Assembly (NCBI GenBank): GCA_022036555.1
Contig: CM039135.1
Span: 43,703,312-43,767,311, forward strand
Length of the DNA stretch: 64,000 bases
DNA from: Microstegium vimineum
Taxonomy: Eukaryota > Streptophyta > Magnoliopsida > Poales > Poaceae
Direction: 5' to 3'
Both the position numbers and the translations under genes were made by a program. The notes below the pieces were generated by a model, which searched no databases, was not told the origin of the DNA, and was given only the letters and a program-made list of their open reading frames with translations. Below are positions 46,361 to 56,685 of the stretch, piece after piece. The first letter of the stretch is position 1. Every line of letters begins with the position of its first letter.

Positions 46361-47101
46361 CGCAACAGTGAGCGTCGGGAGGTCTTCTCCGTTCGAGCTC
46401 AAGCTCCTCGATACCTCGACTGGTCACACGTGCCGATCACCTTCGATCAGGACGACCATCCCGAGCACGTCCCCAACGCAGGGGTCTACCCACTCGTTGT
46501 CGACCCGATCATACTCAACACCCGCCTTTCCAAGGTACTCATGGATGGGGGAAGCAGCCTCAACATCATCTACGTCGAGACCCTCGACCTCCTGGGGATC
46601 CCGAGGACCACGCTCTTGCCCAGCGCGGGGGGATTCCACGGGATCGTCCCAGGAAAGAAGGCACTCCCGATCGGCCGTGTCAAGCTACCCGTCTGCTTTG
46701 GTACCCCCTCGAACTTCCGGAAGGAAGATCTGACCTTCGAGGTGGTCGCATTCCACGGTACCTACCACGCCATCATCGGTCGACCGGGATATGCCAAGTT
46801 CATGGCGGTCCCGAACTACACCTACCTCAAGCTAAAGATGCCGGGGCCCAAGGGAGTCATCACCGTCGACACCTCCTACGAGCACGCTTACGACTGCGAC
46901 GTCGAGTGCGTGGAAAACGCCGAGGCGGTCGAGGAGTCAGCCATCCTCGCGGCTCTCGATGAATTCTCCAAGGAGATCCCCGACCCCAAGCGGCACGCCG
47001 ACAACTTCAAGCCTGTAGAGGGCACCAAGACCATCCCGCTCGACCTCAGCCACGCGGATGGGAAGGCGCTGACGATCAGCGCCACCCTCGAGCCCAAATA
47101 G
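46361..47101 (+). pseudogene. pro: Aspartic protease of the Tat element
   Basis: Same frame as the gag core. Contains HVPITFDQDDHPEHVPNAGV, then LSKVLMDGGSSLNIIYVETL, where DGGS stands in the place of the DT/SG catalytic motif of retropepsins. AFHGTYHAIIGRPGYAKFMA supplies the second hallmark (IIGRP). A tag stop at 47099-47101 separates it from reverse transcriptase, which continues in the same frame six bases later. The enzyme would cut the polyprotein inside virus-like particles. Confidence 0.85.
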
Positions 47102-49280
47102 GAAACCGTGCTCGTCGACTTTCTCCACGCGGATGCTGACGTGTTTGCGTGGACTCCCTCGGATATGCCGGGCATTCCGAGGGATGTCGCCGAGCACTCC
47201 TTGGACATCCGGGCCGGATCCAAACCGGTGAAGCAACGGTTGCGCCGCTTCGACGAGGAGAAGCGCAGAATCATCGGGGAGGAAGTCGACAAGCTTTTGA
47301 AGGCCGGATTCATCAAGGAGGTACATCATCCCGAGTGGTTAGCAAATTCTGTACTGGTCAAGAAAAAGAATGGAAAGGATAGGATGTGCGTAGACTACAC
47401 TAGTTTAAATAAAGCATGTCCCGAGGTTCGTTTTCCATTACCACGTATTGATCAAATAGTAGATTCCACTACGGGATGTGAAACTGTCTGCTTCCTTGAT
47501 GCATATTCTGGCTATCACCAAATAAAGATGAAGGAGTCCGATCAGCTCGCGGCTTCCTTCATCACCCCCTTTGGCATGTTTTGCTACCTCACTATGCCCT
47601 TCGGTTTGCGGAACGCCGGGGCCACATATCAACGATGCATGCTCCATGTCTTTAGAAAACACATAGGGCCGACCGTCGAGGCCTACGTCGATGACATCGT
47701 GGTCAAATCCAAAATGGTCGGGAGCCTGGTCGGGGACCTCGAGATCGCGTTCGGGTGCCTCAGGGCAAATTGTATAAAGCTAAACCCGGAGAAGTGTGTC
47801 TTCGGGATCCCTCGAGGCGTGCTCCTAGGGTACATAGTTTCCCAACGCGAGATCGAGGCCAAACCTGAGAAGGTAACCGCAATCACTAGGATGGGCCCGA
47901 TCAAGGATCTTAAGGGTGTACAAAGGGTCACAGGGTGCCTCGCCGCCCTCAACCGGTTCATCTCACGGCTCGGGGAAAAAGCCCTCCCCCTTTATCGCCT
48001 CCTTAAGAAAACAGAGCACTTCACATGGACCATCAAGGTCGAGGAGTCGCTCTCCAAACTCAAAGCCTTGCTCACCTCGCCACCTATCTTGGTGCCCCCA
48101 AGCCTAGCCGAGCCCCTCTTGCTCTATGTCACAACAACTACCCAGGTAGTCAGCGCTGCCATAGTAGTCGAGAGGGCAGAAGAGGGACATGCCCTGCCGG
48201 TTCAGAGGTCTATCTACTTCGTGAGCGAGGTACTTTCCGAGACTAAGACGAGATACCCCCACATCCAGAAGCTGTTGTATGCCATCGTCCTCACTCGGCG
48301 CAAGCTCCAGCACTATTTCCTAGGCCATCCGGTTACTATGGTCTCATCTTTCCCCCTCGGGGAGATAATCCAGAACCGGGAGGCGTCTGGAAGAATCGCT
48401 AAGTGGTCGGTCGAGCTCATGGGGGAAACTCTCTCCTACGCCCCTCGGAAGGCCATCAAGTCTCAGGTATTGGCAGACTTCATTGCAGAATGGACCGACA
48501 CCCAGCTACCCCCGGCGCAAGTTCAGACCGAGCTCTGGACCATGTACTTCGACGGATCATTGATGAAGGCGGGGGCAGGCGCCGGATTGCTGTTCATATC
48601 ACCCTCGGGGTTCACATGTGCTACGCCATCCGCCTCCACTTCCCCGCCTCCAACAACGTAGCCGAGTACGAGGCTCTCGTCAATGGTCTGCGCATCGCCA
48701 TCGAGCTCGGGGTTCGACGCCTCGATGTTCGAGGGACTCGCAGCTTGTGATCGATCAGGTGATGAAGGCCTCGAGCTGCCACGACCCCAAGATGGAAGCC
48801 TACTGCAAGGAGGTCCGAAAGCTCGAGGACAAATTCTATGGCCTCGAGCTCAACCACGTCGCCCGCCGGTACAACGAAGCTGCTGACGAGCTAGCCAAAA
48901 TCGCGTCCACCCGAGGCATGATTCCTCTCGACGTCTTCTCGAGGGACCTTCACAAGCCGTCCGTCGACCTAGGCTCGGGGGCTCCCACCCTCGAGCAACG
49001 GGTCGACCCTTCCTCCTCGACCGATCCTCCCTCGAACGGAGGAGAGGTCATGGAGATTGACGAGACAACCACAACGCCAACCCCCTCGACGGACTGGCGC
49101 ACACCCTACCTCGAGTATCTAATACGGGGCGAGCTCCCAGAGGACCGCACCGAAGCTCGACGCATAGCCCGACACGCCAAAACCTACGTCTTATATGGGG
49201 ATGGCCGTGAGCTGTATCGACGCAGTCTTACCGGGGTACTTCAACGTTGCCTCACCCTCGAGGAGGGAGGGCACTACTGA
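47102..49280 (+). pseudogene. pol (RT-RH): Reverse transcriptase and RNase H of the Tat element
   Basis: 47108-48661 is open for 517 codons. RT hallmarks: FIKEVHHPEWLANSVLVKKK, DRMCVDYTSLNKACPEVRFP, VCFLDAYSGYHQIKM (first catalytic Asp), MPFGLRNAGATYQ, EAYVDDIVVKS (the YVDD centre) and LNPEKCVFGIPRGVLLGYIV. The following region, with LLYVTTTTQVVSAAIVVERA, is the tether. RNase H begins ELWTMYFDGSLMKAGAGAGL and is then split. SNNVAEYEALVNGLRIAIEL lies in a second frame (48403-48750), and LVIDQVMKAS to NEAADELAKIAS in a third (48618-49280). Two frameshifts, near 48620 and 48740, therefore inactivate RNase H. It copies element RNA to DNA in the family. Confidence 0.88.
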
Positions 49281-50272
49281 AGGACCTACACTTGGGGGCT
49301 TGCGGCCACCATGCGGCGCCAAGAACGCTGGTAGGAAGCGCCTTTCAACACGGCTTCGACTGGCCGACAGCCGTCACCGATGCTACCAAACTTGTTCGAT
49401 CTTGCAAGGGATGCCAATTCTACGCCAGGCAGACCCACCTCCCCGCCCAAGCTCTTCAGATGATACCCATAACTTGGCCATTCACAGTATGGGGGCTCGA
49501 CATGGTCGGCCCCCTGAAGAAAACAAAAGGTGGCCACACCCACCTCCTCGTGGCCATAGACAAGTTCTCGAAATGGATCGAGGCTCGACCCATCGCCAAC
49601 ATCCAATCCCGACAAGCCGTACTTTTCTTCACAGACATCATCCATCGCTTCGGGTTCCCAATGTCATCATCACCGACAATGGCACGCAGTTCACCGGCCA
49701 AAAGTTCCTGGACTTCTGTGACCACCGCCACATCAGGGTGAACTGGTCCGCGGTCATCCACCCTCGGACTAACGGCCAGGTTGAGCGTGCCAATGGTATG
49801 GTTTTACAGGGCCTCAAGCCAAGGATCTTCGACTGGCTAAACAAACACGACAAGAGATGGGTCGATGAGCTGCCCTCTGTCCTATGGAGTCTCCGCCCCG
49901 TTCTTCTTGGTCTATGGGTCCGAGGCCGTCCTCCCCACTGACCTCGAGTATGGGTCCCCTCAACTAAAGGCCTACATCGAGCAAGCCAACGCAGCAGCCC
50001 GAGAGGACTCCCTCGACCAGCTCGAGGAAGCCCGGGACGTGGCCCTCTTCAAGTCGGCAAGGTACCAGCAGACGCTACGGCGCTACCACGACAAGCACAT
50101 ATGCAAAAGGGACCTCGACGTCGGCGACCTCGTACTGCGCCGCCGACAAAGCAACAAGGGGCGTCACAAGCTGACGCCACCTTGGGAAGGACCCTTCATC
50201 GTGGCAGAGGTGCTAAAGCCAGGGACTTACAAGCTGAAGAACAGCAAGGACGAGATCCTCACCAACGCATGA
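49247..50272 (+). pseudogene. pol (INT): Integrase of the Tat element, frame-broken
   Basis: 49247-49741 holds the zinc-binding part (GACGHHAAPRTL, SCKGCQFYARQTH) and the start of the core: WGLDMVGPLKKTKGGHTHLL with the first catalytic Asp and AIDKFSKWIEARPIA. After a frame change near 49660 the second frame has NVIITDNGTQFTGQKFLDF (second Asp) and HPRTNGQVERANG (Glu). A third frame from 49865 continues FFLVYGSEAVLPTDLEYG and the C-terminal GDLVLRRRQSNKGRHKLTP, ending in a GPFIVAEV box and a stop at 50270-50272. At least two frameshifts disable it. Confidence 0.87.
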
Positions 50273-50860
50273 AACATCGAACAGCTACGTCTCTTCTACC
50301 CCTAAGGCCTCGAGGCCTCGTACATTTTCCGCATTATGTACACTTATCGCATTATGAATGAATAAAATGTTCTCTAAATACATTTCACATTCGTTCATAA
50401 CTCTGAGGTAGCCTCGACTCTGCTCCTGCAAAGTCAAGCCTCCCTCGGGGGCTGACAGGGGGGACCCCCCTCCTAAGTCCTCTAAAACCCGAACGTTTTT
50501 TCAAAACTCGACCTTCTCTTTCCATCTTCGCCCCGAGTACGCTTCACGGCTAAGTAAAAAACGCCTCGAACTCCCTAAGGGTCGAAGGTCGTCGAGCCGG
50601 GGACTCTCCTACGCCTCAGGGCTATGGTACCCCCACTTGCTCCCCCCCTCCAGGGATATGAGCGTGCGTCGAATACTTAGTCCACAAGCAACGACTCAGA
50701 CAAAGAGAAATAGAGACAACTTGAGAAAAAAAAACACCCAGATGCATCTCGAATAAAATGCAATAAAGTTAAGAAGCCCCCAGGGGCTCGACATCATATT
50801 GTCACAAAAGCTAATCTATTACATGGACCTTCTTGTCCAGATTTGGCTCACAGGCCTCGA
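50273..50860. other. Spacer between integrase and antisense gene
   Basis: Non-coding; contains ctcgggggctgac and tcctctaaaacccg. The + strand gag-pol and the - strand antisense gene converge here, so both transcripts should end in or overlap this segment. Confidence 0.5.
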
Positions 50861-51315
50861 CTACTCATCGTCATCGCCGTCCGGCGGGGGAAGCACCTCG
50901 GCCTCGAACAGCTTCGCCAACTCACCGTCGGGCACCTCTGCGGCGTCGATCAGCTCATGGCATCTCGCCATGTTCACTTCATCGGTCAGCTCCGGGTCAA
51001 CGACAAAGCCGCTGGCGACGACGTCGAGGTCGTAGATGTAGCCCGAGCGGAAAACCGTGAGCGCTCGCTTCACGCCTATGTGAAGAGTGGCACGGACCTG
51101 CTCCGTCACTTCACGGGTCGTGGCGAAGAGCCGGCGCAAGAGGGAATCTCCACGCACGTCTCCCGCAACCGGCAGCTCCGTCTCGACACCCATGTCGTCG
51201 CAGAAAGAGGAGATGGCGTCCCCAAGCCTCTCGTTCAGGCTCGTCTCCGCCCCAAGGAGGTTCTGAAGACTGGTCAGATCCTCGTGGGCTCGAGCCTTGT
51301 CCCCTTCGAGTTCTG
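50861..51315 (-). pseudogene. aORF C-terminal exon
   Basis: Begins after the acceptor ttgttctag. Contains TTREVTEQVRATLHIGVKRA, LTVFRSGYIYDLDVVASGFV and KLFEAEVLPPPDGDDDE before the stop. The pattern of a VKRAL...Y...D helix followed by an acidic end is what I recall for rice proteins of this type. Confidence 0.6.
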
Positions 51316-51993
51316 CTAGAACAAATAGAGGACTCCGTCAAAACCAAAAAAGCAGGGGAAGGGTCGAAAACAGGCAAGCTTAATAATATCCCTAAAAAAC
51401 TCACCTTTGGTGTGTGCTTCTAGGGTGACGTAGTCCTGCTCAGCCCTCTGAAGTTGGTGGCGGACCTCGACGAGCTTTGCAGCTTGGTCGCTGTTTTTAG
51501 CCCGGAGGTCCTCGATGATCTTGCTAGTACCATCGAGGGCCCTCTTCTGGTTAGCCGCCACCTTCCTCAGAGCGTCGCGATCGCGGGAGACGGTGTCAAC
51601 ATCCACCTGGAGTTCCCGGACCCGCCCCTTGAGGGAGGAGCGGTCGACAACCGCCTGGTTCAAGTTGGCCTCGAGCTGCCGAACCTGCTCCGCCATTCGA
51701 GCCAATTCCCCCCTCAGCGGGGCGGCCTCCTCCTCAGCCTTACGCTGGGCCTCTCGGGCAGTGTCCCGTTCCTGTCCAGCCTCGGTGACATCTTTGAGGG
51801 CGGCTTCAGCCCTCGACCGTGAGGAAGAGGCCTCCTCCCGAGCATCCTCGACGTCCCCCCGTGCGGTAGCCACCTCGCCCCTCGCCTGGGCAGCCTCGAC
51901 CTCCGCCCTCTCTAGCGATGCGTGGAGGGTGGGGAGCTGCTCCTGCGCCCGGAGGATGAATTGGGATTTATCATACGACCTCACCCTCAGCAT
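51316..51993 (-). pseudogene. aORF coiled-coil exon
   Basis: Bounded by an acceptor (ccctgtcag before 51993) and a donor (aag|gtgag at 51404; the intron runs to 51316). Encodes a continuous coiled coil: LERAEVEAAQARGEVATARG, AQRKAEEEAAPLRGELARMA, VRQLEANLNQAVVDRSSLKG, LRKVAANQKRALDGTSKIIE. Heptad spacing of Leu/Ala/Val with many Glu/Arg/Lys. Open for over 190 codons. Confidence 0.65.
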
Positions 51994-53967
51994 CTGACAG
52001 GGATAAAAAGGAAGGTCATCAAAAAAGAACAACAAAGTGACCCAAGCAAGACCAAAGAGAGAACGAGGCTTACCTCCATCTCCCGGTACAAGTCCATGGA
52101 AGCAACCTCCACCGACAGGCGTACCACATGGGCAAGCCACGCCCGGAACTCCTCCAGTTGCTCCCACTCCCCGAGCTCGGCTTGATCGTCGAGCTTGAAG
52201 AAGGTGCGCCCTGGGTCTTGGGGGTCGGCCAGCTCGAGGGGTTCCTGCCCCCAGAGCCTGCGGCGGCGGTCGATCCTTTCCTTGACCTCCCGCATGATGC
52301 CCTGGCGCATCTCGGGGCCACCCCCGTGGAGCATCACCTGCTCCGCCAGAGTGGGGAAGGGAGCCGCCCCCTCGAGCTGGGCACTCCTGGCCTCGGAGTC
52401 ATCTTGCGGGGTCGCCGCCAGCCCCTCCTGATCATCGCCTCCAGACGGAACAGGTCCCCGCCGTGAGAATAACCCTGCGTGGTGAAGAAAACACACGTTA
52501 GCACTTGATGTCATAGGCTCGCCGCGGTCCCCTCCCTCCACGTCGACTAAGTTAGAGGGTGGATCACCTCGAGAAGACGACTGCCCGACTTCGACGATAG
52601 GTCTAGCAGCCGCCTCGGACATTGTCACGTCCGCCGCACTACTTCCCTGCAGCGCCACGACAGCACCCTCCGGCTCCGACCGGGGGATCGTCACCACCAC
52701 CATCTCCGCCGCCGTCGCTGTCTTCGCCGCGGGCGTCGCCTCGAGCTCCTCGGCCCATCCTCCCTCCTTGGCAGGCTCGGGGAGCGGCGCCGAGGCCCCT
52801 TCGATAGGGGTCTCCATCGACGGCGGCACCTCCGGTGCACCGACAATCGATCCCTCCTCTCGCCGCGCCTTCTCCTCGCGCTCGCGCTGCTGCGCGCCTC
52901 CCACAACGCGAGGTTCTCGGGCCACCGCTTCGACGTCGGGCGCTCCAGCGTCTCTTCATCACCAGCGGAGGTCAGGTTGACCACCTCCATCTCTACGACG
53001 GCTTGGGAATCAACCCCCTCAACCACGGCCGTCGTCGACGATGCCTCCATGCCTTCCGAGGCTGCTGGCGCGCCCCCCTCCGACGGGGCGGTGAGCACAG
53101 CCTCGACCGCCACTCTAGCGGACCCTGCCGATGCGACGGGTTGACCCGCCTCTTCCTCTGCTCGAGTTCTCTCCGCGGCGGCTTGCGCCTACCCATGCCC
53201 TATCGCCTCCCGCGCCTTGGCCGCCCACGCCGCACCTGGGGCGAGGGTCGAAGGGGACGAGGCGGCAGGACTGGCCCCGACGGTCATCTTGGCCGTAGCC
53301 TCCGCCTTCAGCCTCTTGGCCGAGGTAGGGGTCGCGCCCTCCGACGAGCGCTTCACCCTGAAAAAGGAACTCATACGCGACGGTAAGCACAAGTCATAAC
53401 CAACGAAAAATACTCGGGATCGACAGGGAAGCAACTTACCCCAACGGGACCTCGGGGGTCCGACCAGTGGACCTCGAGCCGCTCGGGGGCTTCTGCGAGG
53501 CACGTCAGGAGCCACTTCTCCCGCCAGCGCTGGCCGCGGCGGGGGTTGAGGCTGCTCCCGGCACCGTATCCTTGGCAGGGGCCAACGGCGACTTCGTCGC
53601 CACCGTCTTGGTCTCCTCCTGGGTCGACGGGCCTGATGCCCGTGCGCTCGACCGAGTAGGCGCCGGGGGCGTGCTCGACCGACCCCTCGACGGGGACCGC
53701 GACGAACAGCTACACGTCTCCCGCGACACTTCACCTTGAAGAGCCGCGGGGCGCTCGTCTCGCGACTCAATTCCGACAGTTGAGGTCGACCTCGACGTCG
53801 ACCCCCCTCCTCCTCCAATACCGGCGGCCACCCCCTGATGCATGGGCACCGCTCCTTCTTCCTCGAGCCCTCGCTGCGGCTCAGCCTCCCCCTCCTGCTC
53901 CGGCTCCTCTTCATGCACAAAGGACAATACCCGTCAGGACCAAAATAATGGTCACAACCTTACACCA

Positions 53968-54233
53968 CTATGCCATGCCGCCAACAACCTCGCCACTACT
54001 CGTCTCCTCATCCTCATCCTCCTCCAAGGGGGACTCCTCCTCGGAGAGGTTGGCCTGCCTTTGCCGTGCCCGACGTCGTTCACGCTCCTCCCTCTCTCGG
54101 GCCTTTTTGCCCTTATCCCTCTTGGCCTTGTCCTTGGCCTTCTTGTCCTGCTCGGCCTGCAAGCGTCTCGCCTGGGAGTCGTTCCGCTCCTCCATCACCG
54201 GCGGGTTAGCGACTTCCGGTAAACGACGTTCCC
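53968..54233 (-). pseudogene. aORF charged exon
   Basis: Follows the acceptor cctcag at 54234. Encodes EERNDSQARRLQAEQDKKAK and REREERERRRARQRQANLSE, then an acidic run EEDEDEETSS. Highly basic then acidic; probably helical or disordered. Could bind nucleic acid, by composition only. Confidence 0.5.
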
Positions 54234-54323
54234 CTGAGGAACACGAGGCGTGGTCAGAAAATGGGCAAAAGGGGACGAACAAGACGAACAAGGGGGCATT
54301 AACAGAGAAAAGAGGTGTCGTAC

Positions 54324-55177
54324 CAGCTGGACGTGGCCCTGGTCTGGCATCATGGGGACGTCGGCGACGCCCCCACCTCGGACGCGCCGGCGAAGGAGGT
54401 GTGTACTCGGCGGACCACCCTCTCGAGGGGCAGCTCGTCCTCCATGAGGCGACACCCCGTGAGATCCACCCCGGGGCGCATCTCGTCGAGGCGTCGCGGG
54501 CGAGCCATCAGCGGCACAACTCGCCGCTGGTGGAAGGCCGACGCGACGATCGCCGCCGTAAGTCCCGCCTTCTTCAGACTGGAGATCGCGCCAAGCAGAT
54601 GGTCGAGGCGCTTCTGCTTCTTCTGCTCGACGTCGTACCTCCAGTGGTCGGGCCTCGAGTAGATCGTTCTCCCGGTGTAGGCGGGGAACAAGCCGTCGTC
54701 GTTCCTCAGGTAGAACCACCCGGAGTGCCATTCGGAGTGGCTCGACGTGAGCTTCGCCGGGATCCAGCAATCCACCCTCTTGAGGGAGACGCTGCAGCAG
54801 CCTGCCCGGACCATCCTGCGGCTACCGCTCCCGGCCGAGGCATGGAACAGGCTCGCCTCGAACAGATGGAGCCACATCTTCCAATTTCGGCTCCATTCCC
54901 AGGTATCATTCGCACACGGCGGTGAATACCGCCGCGTGGCAGATGTCGTTGGGGGAGAGGTGTTGGAGCTCCACACCGTAGTGGTGGAGGATCCCGCGTA
55001 GAAGACGGTTGGGGGGGGATCCCAGCCCCGCCGGTGGAAAGCTTCGAAGCTGACCACATAACCCTCCGGCGGGTTGGGCTCAGCGTCCTCCCTCAGCGGC
55101 ACTATCCACTCCGGCCGGTCCACGGAGGTGATGGGTCGGAGAAGGCCGCTCTCCACCAAATCTCCCAAGCACGCCAT
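54324..55177 (-). pseudogene. aORF exon 1: Transposase_28-like domain
   Basis: Starts MACLGDLVESGLLRPITSVD and reads GYVVSFEAFHRRGWDPPPTV before the frame shifts at a seven-base C run on - (G run at 55012-55018). The next frame has LRGILHHYGVELQHLSPNDI and CHAAVFTAVCE, and then the first frame returns with WKMWLHLFEASLFH. Two compensating shifts about 110 bp apart therefore displace some 35 residues and introduce a stop. The exon ends at 54324 before gtacgacac. Confidence 0.65.
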
Positions 55178-56685
55178 GGTCACCGACGACGGAAGCTAGG
55201 CGTTAGGGCCGCACAAGCTGTAGGTGGCCATGGGAGCAGGGAAGTGGACACGCTCGGATGCGGGGGTGGAAGGTATGTTGCCGATCTCTCCTCTCCCTAC
55301 TCTCGCGCACGCAGAGATCCGGCTCGGTGGGCGACGAAGGCAACGGCGAGAGGAAGAAGACAGGGAAGGCAATGGCAAGCGTGCGGAAGCCAGACCCCCA
55401 CCCCCAATATTTATAACCGGAAGCCCAACGGGCGGATCCGACGAAAAGGCAAGTAAGTCTCTGCATTTAATGCGCTCACCTACCGCCTCCTCGTATTCCG
55501 TAAGATAATCCACACCCGTCGCGTCATCGGGCTCCGCGCCGCACGCCTTGCCGCACCCTATGCCTTCTACGGCCGCAGTCGAACGAACATCTCCTAAAAA
55601 GACGCGCCTACGGCGGACAACGTGCGATAGGTGGATGTTATCTTCGGAGGTAAGCAACGGACATCGACCCGTCCGTTAAAATCTTGAGGGAGCGAAGGCT
55701 GGCCCTTGCACAGGGTTCGACAGCCGCCCTCGAGTACCTGAGGTCAGGGAGGACCCAGGGTTACGGACTCTGGTCCACCCCCAAATCTCGAGGGGGCGAA
55801 GGCTGGCCCCACGAACGAGGTTCACAGCCGCCCTCGAGTATGCGAGTCAGGGATGACCCAGGAGGGGCCGGCGCGAGCCCCTAGCTCGAGAACGAACTCT
55901 CGAGCCCCCCCGGGACATATCCAAGGCATAACCTCGGAATACCCAAGGATCCCTTCGACGGGAGGCATAAGGCCACCGACTCTCATCGAACAGAGTTGGC
56001 ACCTAGGTAATCCACGCGGTGTTGCTTAAATGAGAACGCCTCAGGGCTTCTATCGACCCCCATCGAAGGGGGCACGAGTTCTCACTTGGATTTCACTTGA
56101 ATTTATACCCGTTACCAGCTTGCAGAGGACTTCGAGGTTCGTCCTTACGAAGGCTCACAGAGGACTTCGAGGCTCATCCTAACGAGGATAGCACGATGCT
56201 CTTCGCCCCACAATCCGAGCGCAAGGATCCGTGGGAAGGACGCTAGGAGGTAGTGAAAGCCCAGCCACACGAGGCTCGAGGGCTAGACTATGCACGACAC
56301 CCCTCGACGAAAGAGGGTCGAAAACACTCGTAGCCTGGCAGACAGAGTTGACCCCTCGATAGGGCACTATGACTCCAGTTTAACCCTCGAGGGAGCGAAG
56401 GCTAGCCCTCGAAAGGGTTTCGACAGCCGCCCTCGAGCATCCCTTTCCCAAGGAAGTGAAACGCTCGTAGCCTGACAAACGTAATTGACCCCTCGATAGG
56501 GCGCTATGATTCTAGTTAATCCTAACCCCCCTCGATAGAACACACATCAGAGAGGAGTCCCTAATCACTACTCTGGGGCCTCGGGGGCTACCCCGCGGAG
56601 AATCGAACCTCTTACTAACCCTGCAAATCATTAGCATAAACCTCTACGCGGATTTTCCTTATCCGCATAGAGGCTCGGGGGCTAC
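55178..56685. other. Upstream region of the antisense gene, up to 3' LTR
   Basis: Contains several direct repeats about 85-130 bp apart or longer: ctcgagggagcgaaggctagcc / cttgagggagcgaaggctggcc, and cgacagccgccctcgag, at about 55682, 55787 and 56384. A repeated cgtagcctggcagacagagttgacccctcgatagggc / cgtagcctgacaaacgtaattgacccctcgatagggc pair lies at 56328 and 56469. A promoter for the antisense gene would lie here. No gene. Confidence 0.55.
56670..56685 (+). other. Putative polypurine tract
   Basis: gaggctcgggggctac directly precedes the 3' LTR. It is only partly purine but is at the required position for plus-strand priming. Confidence 0.4.

Larger units (their letters stand above)
50861..55177 (-). 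pseudogene. Intron-containing antisense gene (aORF) of the Tat element
   Basis: Runs opposite to gag-pol, from an ATG at 55177 to a stop near 50861. Four introns have good - strand GT/AG borders: 54323-54234, 53439-53358, 52073-51994, 51404-51316. Another acceptor is at 52475. Parts in order: an N-terminal domain with PPEGYVVSFEAFHRRGWDPP and LTSSHSEWHSGWFYLRNDDG, which I match to the 'putative gypsy type transposon' (Transposase_28) family; a Lys/Glu/Arg-rich exon; a long low-complexity Ser/Pro/Ala part; a coiled coil; and a conserved C-terminal region. Rice genomes carry many such proteins annotated as unclassified retrotransposon proteins. Function is unknown. Frameshifts show it is not intact. 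Confidence 0.75.

Noticed and set aside
45524..46402. Long - strand frames opposite gag (for example 207 codons at 46402-45779)
   Set aside because: Shadow frames of the gag coding sequence; they lack the splice signals seen in the true antisense gene further downstream.
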